Assembly (NCBI RefSeq): GCF_007558815.1
Contig: NZ_VLTJ01000010.1
Span: 84,639-148,638 of the forward strand
Direction: 5' to 3'
DNA: 64,000 nucleotides
DNA from: Verticiella sediminum
GTDB lineage: Bacteria > Pseudomonadota > Gammaproteobacteria > Burkholderiales > Burkholderiaceae_B
Positions 25,059 through 33,533 of this stretch are shown here, piece by piece. The translations under genes were made by a program, and so were the position numbers. Under the pieces are notes generated by a model. That model saw only the letters and a list, made by a program, of their open reading frames with translations, was not told the origin of the DNA and ran no database searches. Position 1 is the stretch's first letter. Every line of letters starts with the position of its first letter.

Positions 25059-26213
25059 ATGCCATTCAAAGCCACACCCCTGTTTCCCGGGGATCTATAC
25101 GACTCGGCGGCACGGCTGGGCGGTACCGCCCTGACCACCCTGATCGGCACCGGTGACGACGGCGGTCGTACCGCCGCGATCGAGCGCGCGTGGTCGCAGG
25201 CCGAGCAGCTCGGCTGGGGCGCCACGCTGATCGCCGACGACGCCGGCGGCATGGGCTGCACGCTGCTGGAGATGGCTGCCCTGCTCGAAGGGTTGGGACG
25301 CCATGCAACGCCCTTGCCCACCGTTCGGGCCTGCGTGCTCGTGCCGATGCTGCTGGAGGCGGCATTGCCCGCCGCGCGGGCTGCGGCGCTGCTGGCGGAC
25401 GTCGCGGCAGGCTCGGCTCGCGTCGCCCCCGTCCTGGGCGCGGGATGCGCCTGGCAGGCGGGCGTGCCGGCCGCCGACGCGATCGTTGCGAGCCAGCGGC
25501 CGGAAGGCTGGCGTCTGCATGGCCAGGCCTTGGGCCTGGAGGCGGTGCCGCAGGCCACGCACTACCTGATCGCCTGCCATTGCGTCGCGAAGGATGCTGA
25601 GCCGCAGACGGGCATGTTCCTGCTGCCGGCCGATGCGGCCGGATTGGCCGCTCACCCGAGGCGTCGGCTCGACGACAGGCCGACCCTGGACTTGGCCCTG
25701 GATGCCATCGTCCCTGCCTCGGCCAGGTTGTGCGCCGGCGAACGTGTCGCCGACGTGGTGGAGCGCACGCAGGCTGCTGCTGCCGTGCTTGTCTGCGTGG
25801 AGGCAGTGGCTACCTTCGGTGCGTTGCTGGAGCAGACCATCGACTACCTGTCGAACCGCCGGCAATTCGGCGTTGCGCTCGCCAGCTTCCAGGCGCTCAG
25901 GCACCGGGTGGCCGACATGTACGTGGCCTACCAGAACTGCCGGGCGCTGGCGAACCACACCGTCCGTGCGGTGGCCGACGCCGCGAATGGGCCGCTGCCG
26001 ATGCGGCAGATCGCCCTCACCAAAATCCGGCTGGGCGAGGCATGCCGCGCCGCGGCCCATGAGGCGATCCAGTTGCACGGGGGCATGGGCATGACCGAGG
26101 AGCTGCTGGCGACCCGGCTGGGCAAGCGTCTGCTCATGGTCGATCTCGAATACGGCGATCGCATGTTCCATGCGGGCCGTCTGCTGGCCGAGCATGGGGG
26201 AGTGGTGCAATGA
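25059..26213 (+). CDS. Acyl-CoA dehydrogenase, divergent second subunit
   Basis: This 384-residue ACAD-like protein has a conserved C-terminal half (NRRQFGVALASFQALRHRVADMYV, QLHGGMGMTEELLATRLGKRLL) but a degenerate N-terminal half. The usual GSD signature cannot be found there, and that part is alanine-rich. It follows the first ACAD with a 3-bp gap and overlaps the next gene by ATGA. It is probably the partner subunit of a heteromeric dehydrogenase, in which one chain carries the main FAD-site residues and the other supplies part of the site. Confidence 0.88.
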   Translation: MPFKATPLFPGDLYDSAARLGGTALTTLIGTGDDGGRTAAIERAWSQAEQLGWGATLIADDAGGMGCTLLEMAALLEGLGRHATPLPTVRACVLVPMLLEAALPAARAAALLADVAAGSARVAPVLGAGCAWQAGVPAADAIVASQRPEGWRLHGQALGLEAVPQATHYLIACHCVAKDAEPQTGMFLLPADAAGLAAHPRRRLDDRPTLDLALDAIVPASARLCAGERVADVVERTQAAAAVLVCVEAVATFGALLEQTIDYLSNRRQFGVALASFQALRHRVADMYVAYQNCRALANHTVRAVADAANGPLPMRQIALTKIRLGEACRAAAHEAIQLHGGMGMTEELLATRLGKRLLMVDLEYGDRMFHAGRLLAEHGGVVQ

Positions 26214-28312
26214 GCCTGCTGCGTCATCTGTTCAGCCCGCGCTCGGTGGCGATCATCGGCGCCTCGTCGGACCCGCGCAAGATCGGTGGGCGGCCCATCC
26301 GCTTCATGAAGGCGTACGGCTATGCCGGGCGCATCCTGCCCATCAATGCCAACGCGGCCGAGATCCAGGGCCTGCCGGCCTACGCACGCGTGGAAGATGT
26401 CGTCGGCGAGGTCGATCAGGCGCTGATCGTGGTCCCGGCCGCCGCGGCGGAGGACGCCCTGCGCGGCTGCGTGGCCAAGGGCGTCAAGGTGGTCCAGGTG
26501 CTCAGCTCCGGTTTCGGCGAAGCGGGTGACGAGGGCCGTATCCTCCAGGACCGGCTGGTCCGCATCGCGCGAGAGGCCGGCATGCGGATGACCGGCCCCA
26601 ACGCGCTGGGTGTGGTCAGCCCGGGCGAGCGCTACTTCGGCACCTTCTCGACGGCGCTCGAGGGCATGTGCCCCGAGCCCGGCGGGGTCGCCATGGTCAC
26701 GCAGAGCGGCGCCTTCGGTTCCTGCGCCTACGTCATGGCCATGCGCCGCGGGTTGGGCCTGAGCCGGGTCATCGCCACCGGCAACGAGGCCGATGTCGAC
26801 GTGTCCGAACTCATCGGGCTGCTGGCAGATGACGCGCAGACGCGCGTCATCTGCGCCGCCGTCGAGGCCTGCAAGGACGGCGAGCGGCTGCGCGCCGCGC
26901 TGCGCAAGGCAGCCGCCCGCAACAAGCCGGTGATCGTCATGAAAGTGGGTACGACCGAGGTCGGAGCCGCGGCGGCGGCCACCCACACGGGTTCGCTCGC
27001 GGGCAACGACGCGGTGTACGACGCGGTTTTTCGCGAATGCGGCGCATACCGCGCGCGTTCGATCGAGGAAATGATCGACGTCGCCTATGCCTGCTCGCTG
27101 GGCGGGATGCCGGGCAACGACAGGGTGGGCATCGTCACGGTCTCCGGCGGCATCGGGATTCTGATGGCGGACGCGGCGAGCGAGGCCGGGCTGGCATTGC
27201 CTGCGCCCAGCGCGAGCGCGCTCCATGCGATGCGCGAGGTTCTGCCCTTCGTCACGGGTGCCAACCCCCTCGACGTGACGGCGCAGATCGCGGTCAACCG
27301 GGCCGCCATCACGGCCATCGGCCAGACCATGGTCGACGATGCGGACTATGGCGCACTGCTGATCTACCTGGCCAACAATGCGCTGGCCCCGCCCGTGTTC
27401 GAGACCACCAAGCAGGCCGTATTGGCGCTGCGGCACGCGCGGCCCGACGTGCTGCTCGTGACCGTCATGCCGGCGGAAGACGGCGTGCGCATGGCGTTGG
27501 AAGAGGCCGGCGTCCTCGTCTTCGAGGACCCGAGCCGGGCGGTGCGGTCGGTGGCGGCGGCTGCGGAACTGCGCCGCCTTCAGCAGGATGCGAGCGAGGC
27601 CGTGCCTGCGGCGAGGCCGGGCGCGGCCCTGCCCGCAGGGGAGTTCGACGAGGCGGGCGCCAAGGCACTGCTGGCGCAGGCCGGGGTTCCGGTTCTGGAC
27701 GAGCGGGTGGTGCACACGGCCGAGGACGCCGCGGCGCATGCCGAACGGTTGGGTGGTGCCGTCGTGCTCAAGATCGTGTCACCCGAGATCCTGCACAAGA
27801 CCGAGGTCGGCGGGGTAGCGCTCGGCCTGCAGGGCGGGCAGGCGGTCCGGCAGGGCTTCGAAACGATTCTGCAGCGCGTGCGGACGGCGGCTCCGCAGGC
27901 GCGTATCGATGGTGTGCTGGTCGCGCCCATGGCGGGCCCCGGCGTGGAGACGATCGTCGGCGTCCATGTCGACCCGGTCTTCGGCGCTGTCATGATGTTT
28001 GGACTGGGTGGCATCTTCGTCGAACTGTTCCGGGATGTGGCCTTCGCATCGGCGCCGCTGTCGCCGGCACGCGCGCGGCGCCTGATCCGCGCCACGCGGG
28101 GCAGCGCGCTACTCGACGGATGGCGTGGTGCCGCACCCGTCGACGTCCAGGCGCTGGTGGACGTGCTGTGCCGCCTGTCCGCCTTCGCGGCGACGCATGC
28201 GCACGAGCTGGCGAGCATCGAAATCAACCCATTGCTGGTACGCGAGAGCGGGTGTGTGGCGCTGGACGCGGTGATCACAATGCGCAACCCGAGTGAGCGC
28301 GCGCCCGTCTGA
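26210..28312 (+). CDS. ADP-forming acyl-CoA synthetase (acetate-CoA ligase family)
   Basis: This 700-residue fusion has a CoA-binding domain (SVAIIGASSDPRKIGGRPI), succinyl-CoA-ligase-like domains with the phosphohistidine region ATHTGSLAGNDAVYDAVFRE (His near residue 258), and a C-terminal ATP-grasp domain (about residues 470-700, EVGGVALGL). Such enzymes reversibly make acyl-CoA from an organic acid, ATP and CoA with ADP release. It overlaps the second ACAD by ATGA and ends three bases before the convergent esterase gene. It probably activates the organic acid that then passes through the ACAD, hydratase and SDR. The acid is not identifiable. Confidence 0.92.
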   Translation: MSLLRHLFSPRSVAIIGASSDPRKIGGRPIRFMKAYGYAGRILPINANAAEIQGLPAYARVEDVVGEVDQALIVVPAAAAEDALRGCVAKGVKVVQVLSSGFGEAGDEGRILQDRLVRIAREAGMRMTGPNALGVVSPGERYFGTFSTALEGMCPEPGGVAMVTQSGAFGSCAYVMAMRRGLGLSRVIATGNEADVDVSELIGLLADDAQTRVICAAVEACKDGERLRAALRKAAARNKPVIVMKVGTTEVGAAAAATHTGSLAGNDAVYDAVFRECGAYRARSIEEMIDVAYACSLGGMPGNDRVGIVTVSGGIGILMADAASEAGLALPAPSASALHAMREVLPFVTGANPLDVTAQIAVNRAAITAIGQTMVDDADYGALLIYLANNALAPPVFETTKQAVLALRHARPDVLLVTVMPAEDGVRMALEEAGVLVFEDPSRAVRSVAAAAELRRLQQDASEAVPAARPGAALPAGEFDEAGAKALLAQAGVPVLDERVVHTAEDAAAHAERLGGAVVLKIVSPEILHKTEVGGVALGLQGGQAVRQGFETILQRVRTAAPQARIDGVLVAPMAGPGVETIVGVHVDPVFGAVMMFGLGGIFVELFRDVAFASAPLSPARARRLIRATRGSALLDGWRGAAPVDVQALVDVLCRLSAFAATHAHELASIEINPLLVRESGCVALDAVITMRNPSERAPV

Positions 28313-28315
28313 GCC

Positions 28316-29293
28316 TCACCCTTCTCGCATGAACGCCCCCATCGCCCGATACACCGCTTCGCACGCATCCGGCACCAACCGTTCCAGATTGAGAAATGCG
28401 TGCACCATCCCCGGCAGGTTGAGGTGCTGGCAGGGCACGCCAGCCGCGCGCAGACGCCCCGCGTAGGCGTAGCCCTCGTCGCGCAGCGGGCAGAAGCCGG
28501 CGGTGACGAGCAGCGTCGGCGGCAGACCGGCCGCGGGCATGTGCAGGGGAGAGACGGCGGCGCGGTCTTCGCCGCCTTGGAAATAGTGGTCGAAATACCA
28601 GCGGATGCGCTCGGCATCGAGCAGGTAGCCATTGCCGTTCTCCTCGACCGAGGGCTGGGCGAGGGTGTAGTCCAGGCTGGGATAGACGAGCACCTGGCGG
28701 GCGATGGCCAGTTCGGGCCGGCGCGCGGCGAGCATCGACAGGCTGGCGGTGAGCGCGCCGCCGCCCGAGTCGCCGGCCACGGTGATGCCACCCGGCGCGG
28801 CGCAGCCTCGTGCCGCCAGCCAGGCGGGCAGAGCGGCGAGCACGCGCGCGCAGTCCTCCAGGCCGCAGGGGTAGGGATGCTCCGGCGCGAGCCGGTAGTC
28901 GACGGCGACGACTCGGCAGTCTGCCATCTGGGCGAGACGCCGGCAGACCGGGTCGTACACGGCGATGCTGCCGGCCATGTGGCCGCCGCCGTGCAGGTAC
29001 AGGCAGACAGGCAGTTCGCGGCCCGGCGTCGGGTCGTACAGGCGTACCGGGACGGCGGGGCGGCCGTCGATCTCGCCGTCCAGCACGCGCGCCAGCGCGG
29101 GACCGGGCGCGGCGCAGGCCTGGGTCAGGGCGGCCAGGCTGTCGCGCGCGCCCGTCACGGTGTAGCCGATGCCGGCTTCCGGGGCCTGTTCGGCGGCGCG
29201 TACGGCGCGCGCGAGGCTGTCGTGCAGGCGAGGGTCGGGCTCGGCCGAGCGGCGCGGCCCCGGAGTGGAGGGTTCGACCGTGTCGATCAGCAT
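28316..29293 (-). CDS. Alpha/beta hydrolase fold-3 esterase (HSL family)
   Basis: This 325-residue carboxylesterase of the hormone-sensitive-lipase family has the oxyanion motif HGGGH (LHGGGHMAG, about residues 102-106), the nucleophile motif GDSGGG and a late GMVHAFL histidine region. The ATG at 29293 (MLIDTVEP) lies four bases after the upstream dehydratase stop, so it is co-transcribed with the MaoC, ligase and crotonase genes. It likely hydrolyses an ester or lactone in that pathway. No signal peptide is present, so it should be cytoplasmic. Confidence 0.92.
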   Translation of the reverse strand: MLIDTVEPSTPGPRRSAEPDPRLHDSLARAVRAAEQAPEAGIGYTVTGARDSLAALTQACAAPGPALARVLDGEIDGRPAVPVRLYDPTPGRELPVCLYLHGGGHMAGSIAVYDPVCRRLAQMADCRVVAVDYRLAPEHPYPCGLEDCARVLAALPAWLAARGCAAPGGITVAGDSGGGALTASLSMLAARRPELAIARQVLVYPSLDYTLAQPSVEENGNGYLLDAERIRWYFDHYFQGGEDRAAVSPLHMPAAGLPPTLLVTAGFCPLRDEGYAYAGRLRAAGVPCQHLNLPGMVHAFLNLERLVPDACEAVYRAMGAFMREG

Positions 29294-29297
29294 GGGG

Positions 29298-30152
29298 TCA
29301 GCAGGCAAAGCGCACGAGAGCGTCGCCCCTGCACAGGACGCGGCCGCCCTCGCCGGTGCAGAGGGTGTCGAGGTTGACCAGGGCCTTGTCCGGGCGCAGG
29401 CGGGTGATGCGCACGCTGGTCTGCAGGGACTCGCCGGCGCGGCCGGCGGCATGAAAGCGCATGCGCTGCTTGAGGTAGTTGGTGCCGTGTCCGGGTACGT
29501 GCTCGCCGAGCAGGTAGGAGTAGAGCGCGGCGATCAGTGGCTCGGGCACCTCGGCGGGCGCCTGGGCCTGGCCGGCAAGCGCGGCCCAGGCGTCGATGTC
29601 GGCGCGGCTGTAGCGGCGTTCGACGTGGGCGCGCTGGCCGATGCGCAGGGCCTGGTAGCGCGGCAGGCCCTCGGCCGGCGCCATGTCGGGCGCCGGGTCG
29701 GCGCTGGCGTCGGCTTGTGTCGGGGCGGGGCGCTCCGTGCGCGCGAGGCACGCGCTGCCGGCCAGGCCGAGGCGGCCGTCGGGCTTGCGCACCTGCACGC
29801 GCAGCTCGACGGTGTCGTCGTCGAGCGGGACGCCGTCCAGCGCCAGGACCACCTCCTCGTCGGCAAAGGTCGGCGCGGGAAACATGAGGTCCTGGCTGTG
29901 CAGGCTCAGGCCGGGGTAGGCGTGGGCCATCAGCGCGCGCACGCGGCTAAAGAGCAGCATGCCGTGCGCGACGGTGGCGCCGAAGGCCGTGCGGGCGGCC
30001 CAGGCCGCGTCGACGTGGATGGGGTTGTGATCGCCGCTCAGTTCGGCGAAGCGGTCGAACGCCGCCTGGGTGAAGCTGTGGGGCGTTTCCAGGTGGAACG
30101 GGGGTTCGGCGCCGGCGTCGACGGGGCGCACGGGTTCAAGTTCGGGCGGCAT
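29298..30152 (-). CDS. MaoC-type double-hotdog dehydratase
   Basis: This 284-residue protein has an N-terminal hotdog with the hydratase 2 motif (LSGDHNPIHVDAAWA, then FGATVAHGMLL) and a second, more divergent hotdog in the C-terminal half (RYSRADIDAWAALAG and onward). It is expected to hydrate an enoyl-CoA to a (R)-3-hydroxyacyl-CoA or the reverse. The ATG at 30152 lies inside the 3' end of the upstream ligase gene (17-bp overlap). The order ligase-dehydratase-esterase and its TetR regulator suggest a small organic-acid degradation pathway. Confidence 0.87.
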   Translation of the reverse strand: MPPELEPVRPVDAGAEPPFHLETPHSFTQAAFDRFAELSGDHNPIHVDAAWAARTAFGATVAHGMLLFSRVRALMAHAYPGLSLHSQDLMFPAPTFADEEVVLALDGVPLDDDTVELRVQVRKPDGRLGLAGSACLARTERPAPTQADASADPAPDMAPAEGLPRYQALRIGQRAHVERRYSRADIDAWAALAGQAQAPAEVPEPLIAALYSYLLGEHVPGHGTNYLKQRMRFHAAGRAGESLQTSVRITRLRPDKALVNLDTLCTGEGGRVLCRGDALVRFAC

Positions 30153-31752
30153 CGCGCAGCTCCTGTTTGATGACTTTGCCCAGCGCATTGCGCGGCAGGC
30201 AAGGGCGAAAGGCGAAGACCTTGGGCACTTTGTAGGCCGCCAGGCGCTCGCGGCAGAAGGCGCGCAGTTCATCCTCGCCGGGTGCGGCGGCGTCGGCGGC
30301 CGGTACCAGGCTGGCATGGCCGACCTCGCCCCAGCGTTCGTCCGGCATGCCGACCACGGCGGCCTCGGCGATGGCCGGGTGCTGCAGCAGCACGGCTTCG
30401 ACCTCGGCCGGATAGACGTTCTCGGCGCCCGAGATGTACATGTCCTTGCTGCGGTCGACGATCGTGTAGTCGCCGTCCTCGTCGCAGCGGGCGATGTCGC
30501 CGCTGCGCAGCCAGCCGCCCGGCCGGAAGGCTTCGCGCGTGGCGTCCGGGCGCTGCCAGTAGCCCGGCGTCACGTTCGGGCCGCGGATCAGCAGTTCACC
30601 GGCCTCGCCGACCGGCACGTCCTCGCCGCGCGCGTCGACGATGCGCACTTCGGTGAGCAACTGGGCGCGGCCGACCGAGCCGGGCTTGGCGAGCACCTGG
30701 TCTTCGTTCATGAGAAACACGGTCGGGCCGGTCTCGGTCATGCCCATGCCGGTACGCACGCGGATGCCGTGCGCCGCATAGCGGCGCGATACGGGCACCG
30801 GCAGGGCCGCGCCCCCGCAGCCCCAGGCGCGTACGCGGCGCAGCCGTTCGGCGTCGAACCCGGGGGTGTCGAGCATGGCCTGGTACACGGCCGGCACGCC
30901 GAAGAAGACCGTGGCGCGCCGTTCGAGCACGTCGAGCGCCCGGGCCGGGTCGAACTGGCGCTGCACCAGCACCTCGCCGCCGACGATCAGCATGGCCGAG
31001 GAATACAGGTTGATGCCGGCGGTATGGAACATGGGCAGCACGTTGAGCAGCACGTCCTCGCGCGTGAGCCCCACGGCGACGCCGATGTTCGCGTAGTTGG
31101 CGAGCATCATGCGAAAGGTCTGGATCACGCCCTTGGGCTTGCCGGTGGTGCCCGAGGTGTAGAGGAGGTACCAGGGTGCGTCGGCCGTGCGCTCGGGGTG
31201 CGGCGCGGCGTCGGGAACGACGGCGGCGAGATCGGCGGCATAGTCGCGCACGCCGGCGTCCGCCTGTGGTCCGGCGGTGGCGTCGGCCTGGGGCCGGGTG
31301 TCGGTGCCGACATTCACGGGCACGCCGGGGGCGGCGTGGCCGGCGTGCATGCGATCGCGCAGCGCGATGCGCGCCATGCCCGGCCGGGCTGCGGACAGCG
31401 CCGTGGCGGCATCGGCGAACTCCTCGCCGTGGATCAGCGCGCCGGGCCGGGCGTCCTCCATCAGCACCTCCAGCTCGGGCACCGCCAGGCGCCAGTTCAG
31501 CGGCACCAGGATCAACCCGGCCTTGGCGCAGCCGAACAGGAGGGCGAAGAACTCGGCGCGGCTGTGGCCGAGGTAGGCGAGGCGATCGCCCTCGGCCAAG
31601 CCCCAGTGTTCGCGTGCGGCGGCGGCCACGCGGGCGGCGCGCTCGTCCAGTTGGCGGTAGGTGTAGTGAGTGCCGTCGGCCAGGTCGGTGACGGCCGGAC
31701 GGTGCGGGTCCAGCCGCGCGCGGCGGTGGGTAAGGTCGAACATGGTATCCAT
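30136..31752 (-). CDS. AMP-forming acyl-CoA synthetase (long/medium-chain or aromatic acid)
   Basis: This 538-residue adenylate-forming enzyme has the P-loop YTSGTTGKPKG (about residues 196-206), GMTETGP, GWLRSGDIA, the hinge DRSKDMYISGAENVYP and a C-terminal NALGKVIKQ lysine. It activates a carboxylic acid to a CoA ester. MDTMFDL gives two possible starts (31752 or three codons later). It follows the crotonase gene by 62 bp and overlaps the MaoC gene. With these partners it forms a CoA-dependent catabolic cassette; the substrate is probably a branched or aromatic acid carried by the neighbouring ABC importer. Confidence 0.93.
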   Translation of the reverse strand: MDTMFDLTHRRARLDPHRPAVTDLADGTHYTYRQLDERAARVAAAAREHWGLAEGDRLAYLGHSRAEFFALLFGCAKAGLILVPLNWRLAVPELEVLMEDARPGALIHGEEFADAATALSAARPGMARIALRDRMHAGHAAPGVPVNVGTDTRPQADATAGPQADAGVRDYAADLAAVVPDAAPHPERTADAPWYLLYTSGTTGKPKGVIQTFRMMLANYANIGVAVGLTREDVLLNVLPMFHTAGINLYSSAMLIVGGEVLVQRQFDPARALDVLERRATVFFGVPAVYQAMLDTPGFDAERLRRVRAWGCGGAALPVPVSRRYAAHGIRVRTGMGMTETGPTVFLMNEDQVLAKPGSVGRAQLLTEVRIVDARGEDVPVGEAGELLIRGPNVTPGYWQRPDATREAFRPGGWLRSGDIARCDEDGDYTIVDRSKDMYISGAENVYPAEVEAVLLQHPAIAEAAVVGMPDERWGEVGHASLVPAADAAAPGEDELRAFCRERLAAYKVPKVFAFRPCLPRNALGKVIKQELRDAART

Positions 31753-31814
31753 GGCCTGGTCTGTCTCCTCCCGTTTCTTCCTTCGGGTGTCTTCGGCGGC
31801 CTGCGCGTGGGCTG

Positions 31815-32585
31815 TTATCGGTTCAGGAAGGCGGCCATGCCGTGCTCGGCCTCGTCGGTGGCGATCTGCTCCAGGAAGTGGGTGCGCTCGGCTTCGAGCC
31901 GCTCGGCGACCTGGCGCGGGTCGGGCCGTGTGAGCGCCAGCGTGTGGCGCACGCTGCCGGGCCTGGCCTGGCGCAGGGTGCCCAGGATCTGGGCCAGGGC
32001 TTCGTCCAGGGCCGGCTCCTGGACCAGGTGCTGCAGCAGGCCCAGGCGGTGTGCCTCGTCGGCGTCGATGCGGCGGTTGAGCAACTGGATGTCCAGGGCG
32101 CGCGCACGGCCGATGCGCTCGGGCAGCAGCGCGGTCCAGCCGCCGTCTGGGCTGTAGCCGACCGCGGTGTACCAGGGCGCGAAGCTCGCGCGCGGGCTGC
32201 CCACGGCGATGTCGCAGCCGAGCACCAGGCCGATGGCGCCGCCGGTGACCATGCCGTGCACCACGGCGACGGTCGGGCAGGGCAGGCGCAGCAGGGCGAG
32301 GATGGCGTCGTTGAGCGCGCCGACCAGTCCGTGCGCGTAGGTCTGGCGCGCCACGCCGCGCGGCGTGGCATGAAAACGCCCGACGTCGCCGCCGCTGGAG
32401 AACGAGCGGCCGGCGCCGCGCAGCACCAGGGCCGCGGGAGGGGCCGCGGCGACGCGGCGCAGCGCGTCGTTGAGCGGGGCGAGCAGCTCGGGCACCAGGG
32501 CGTTGTGGCGTTCGGGGCGGTTCAGGGTGAGCGTGACGACGTCGTCCGCCTCGTCGACGCGCACCCGGGAAGTGTCGGACGTCAT
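31815..32585 (-). CDS. Enoyl-CoA hydratase/isomerase family protein
   Basis: This 256-residue crotonase has SFSSGGDVGRF and MVTGGAIGLVLGCDIAV for CoA and oxyanion binding. At the position of the catalytic glutamate (usual PE motif) it has FAPWYTAVGYSPDGGW. The PDGG segment resembles PaaG-type isomerases or hydratases rather than classic crotonase. It is the first enzyme gene after the TetR regulator and is preceded by a GGAGACACC site. It probably isomerises or hydrates an unsaturated CoA ester in the cassette that includes the AMP ligase and MaoC protein. Confidence 0.9.
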   Translation of the reverse strand: MTSDTSRVRVDEADDVVTLTLNRPERHNALVPELLAPLNDALRRVAAAPPAALVLRGAGRSFSSGGDVGRFHATPRGVARQTYAHGLVGALNDAILALLRLPCPTVAVVHGMVTGGAIGLVLGCDIAVGSPRASFAPWYTAVGYSPDGGWTALLPERIGRARALDIQLLNRRIDADEAHRLGLLQHLVQEPALDEALAQILGTLRQARPGSVRHTLALTRPDPRQVAERLEAERTHFLEQIATDEAEHGMAAFLNR

Positions 32586-32653
32586 GGGTGTCTCCTCCAG
32601 TCCTTGCCGCTCAACGCCTCGATTCTCGCTGCGGCGGGCCGACACAGGATGTC

Positions 32654-33307
32654 TCATGCCTTCTCCTTGCCGTCCAGCGCCAGGCCATGGCGCAGGAAGT
32701 CGGCGGCGGCGGCGACCACGTCCTCGAGCGGGCGGTCGCGGCCCCAGACGGCGAAGCGCAGGCCGAGGAAGTTGCTCAGGCCCATCAGCGCCCAGACCCG
32801 CACTTCGTCGTCGCCGGGGCGCACTTCGCCCTTGCGGGTGGCGTTGCCGAGCATGCGCATATAGCCCTTGCCGAACGCCTCGTAGTATTCGCGGTAGATG
32901 GTTTCGTCGACGAACTGGGCCTCCTGCAGCACCCGGTACAGCGTGGGATGCTCGGCGAGGTAGTGCAGGAAGGCGCGCAGGCCCTGCTCCTCGGCTTCCA
33001 GGCGGTCGCGCGCGTGGCGCGTTTCGGCGGCGAGGTGGGCGCGCACCTGGTGGCCGAGATCGCGCACCAGCTCGCGCAGGATCTCCTCCTTGCCCGAGAA
33101 ATACGTGTACAAGGTGCCCTGCGCCACGCCCGCCGCGCGGGTAATGTCGGTGATGCCGGCGCGGTGATAGCCCAGGGTGCCGATGGTCTCTTCGGCGGCC
33201 TTGAGGATCTGGGCTCGGGTGCGGGCGCCGCGGGCGGTCTTGGGTGCGCCTGGCGATTCCTTGGCAGCGGGCGCCGGTTCGGTGAGGGCGTGGGCGGACA
33301 CGGTCAT
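32654..33307 (-). CDS. TetR-family regulator
   Basis: This 217-residue regulator has a TetR helix-turn-helix at about residues 30-76 (RAQILKAAEETIGTLGYHRAGITDITRAAGVAQGTLYTYFSGKEEIL, given here by its span). A helical ligand-binding domain follows. FadR/PsrA-type TetR regulators of CoA cassettes sense acyl-CoAs. It is divergent from the branched-chain-type ABC importer and is the first gene of the minus-strand acyl-CoA cassette, so it can control both. The palindromes at 33444 and 33494 are candidate operators. Confidence 0.93.
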   Translation of the reverse strand: MTVSAHALTEPAPAAKESPGAPKTARGARTRAQILKAAEETIGTLGYHRAGITDITRAAGVAQGTLYTYFSGKEEILRELVRDLGHQVRAHLAAETRHARDRLEAEEQGLRAFLHYLAEHPTLYRVLQEAQFVDETIYREYYEAFGKGYMRMLGNATRKGEVRPGDDEVRVWALMGLSNFLGLRFAVWGRDRPLEDVVAAAADFLRHGLALDGKEKA

Positions 33308-33533
33308 GGCAAAGTCGAAACTCGGAACTTGAATCAGTCGTCAACAAACTACGGTGCTTTACGGGGCAAGTCAATCGGATTGCGCGATGGCGTTTATCCG
33401 GAAAAACCCTCGTAGCGCGGCGTCTTGGCGCATGCTGGAATGCGATCGTTCGATCAAGAAAATAAAAAACCTGAATCGGTTTTCAATTCATGTGCGAGGC
33501 CGACACGGCCTCGCCGCCACGAGGAGACTGGCA
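33308..33533. promoter_or_regulatory. Divergent promoter/operator region of the TetR gene and the ABC importer
   Basis: In this 226-bp gap the palindrome GATCG-TT-CGATC lies at 33444-33455, followed by an A-rich run (AAGAAAATAAAAAAC) and GGTTTTCAATTCATG. A perfect 9-bp-arm hairpin (GCGAGGCCG and CGGCCTCGC around ACA) is at 33494-33514. The ribosome-binding GAGGAG follows at 33521-33526 before the ATG at 33534. The first palindrome is a candidate TetR operator. The hairpin directly before the binding protein's start may be an RNA leader structure. Confidence 0.55.
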
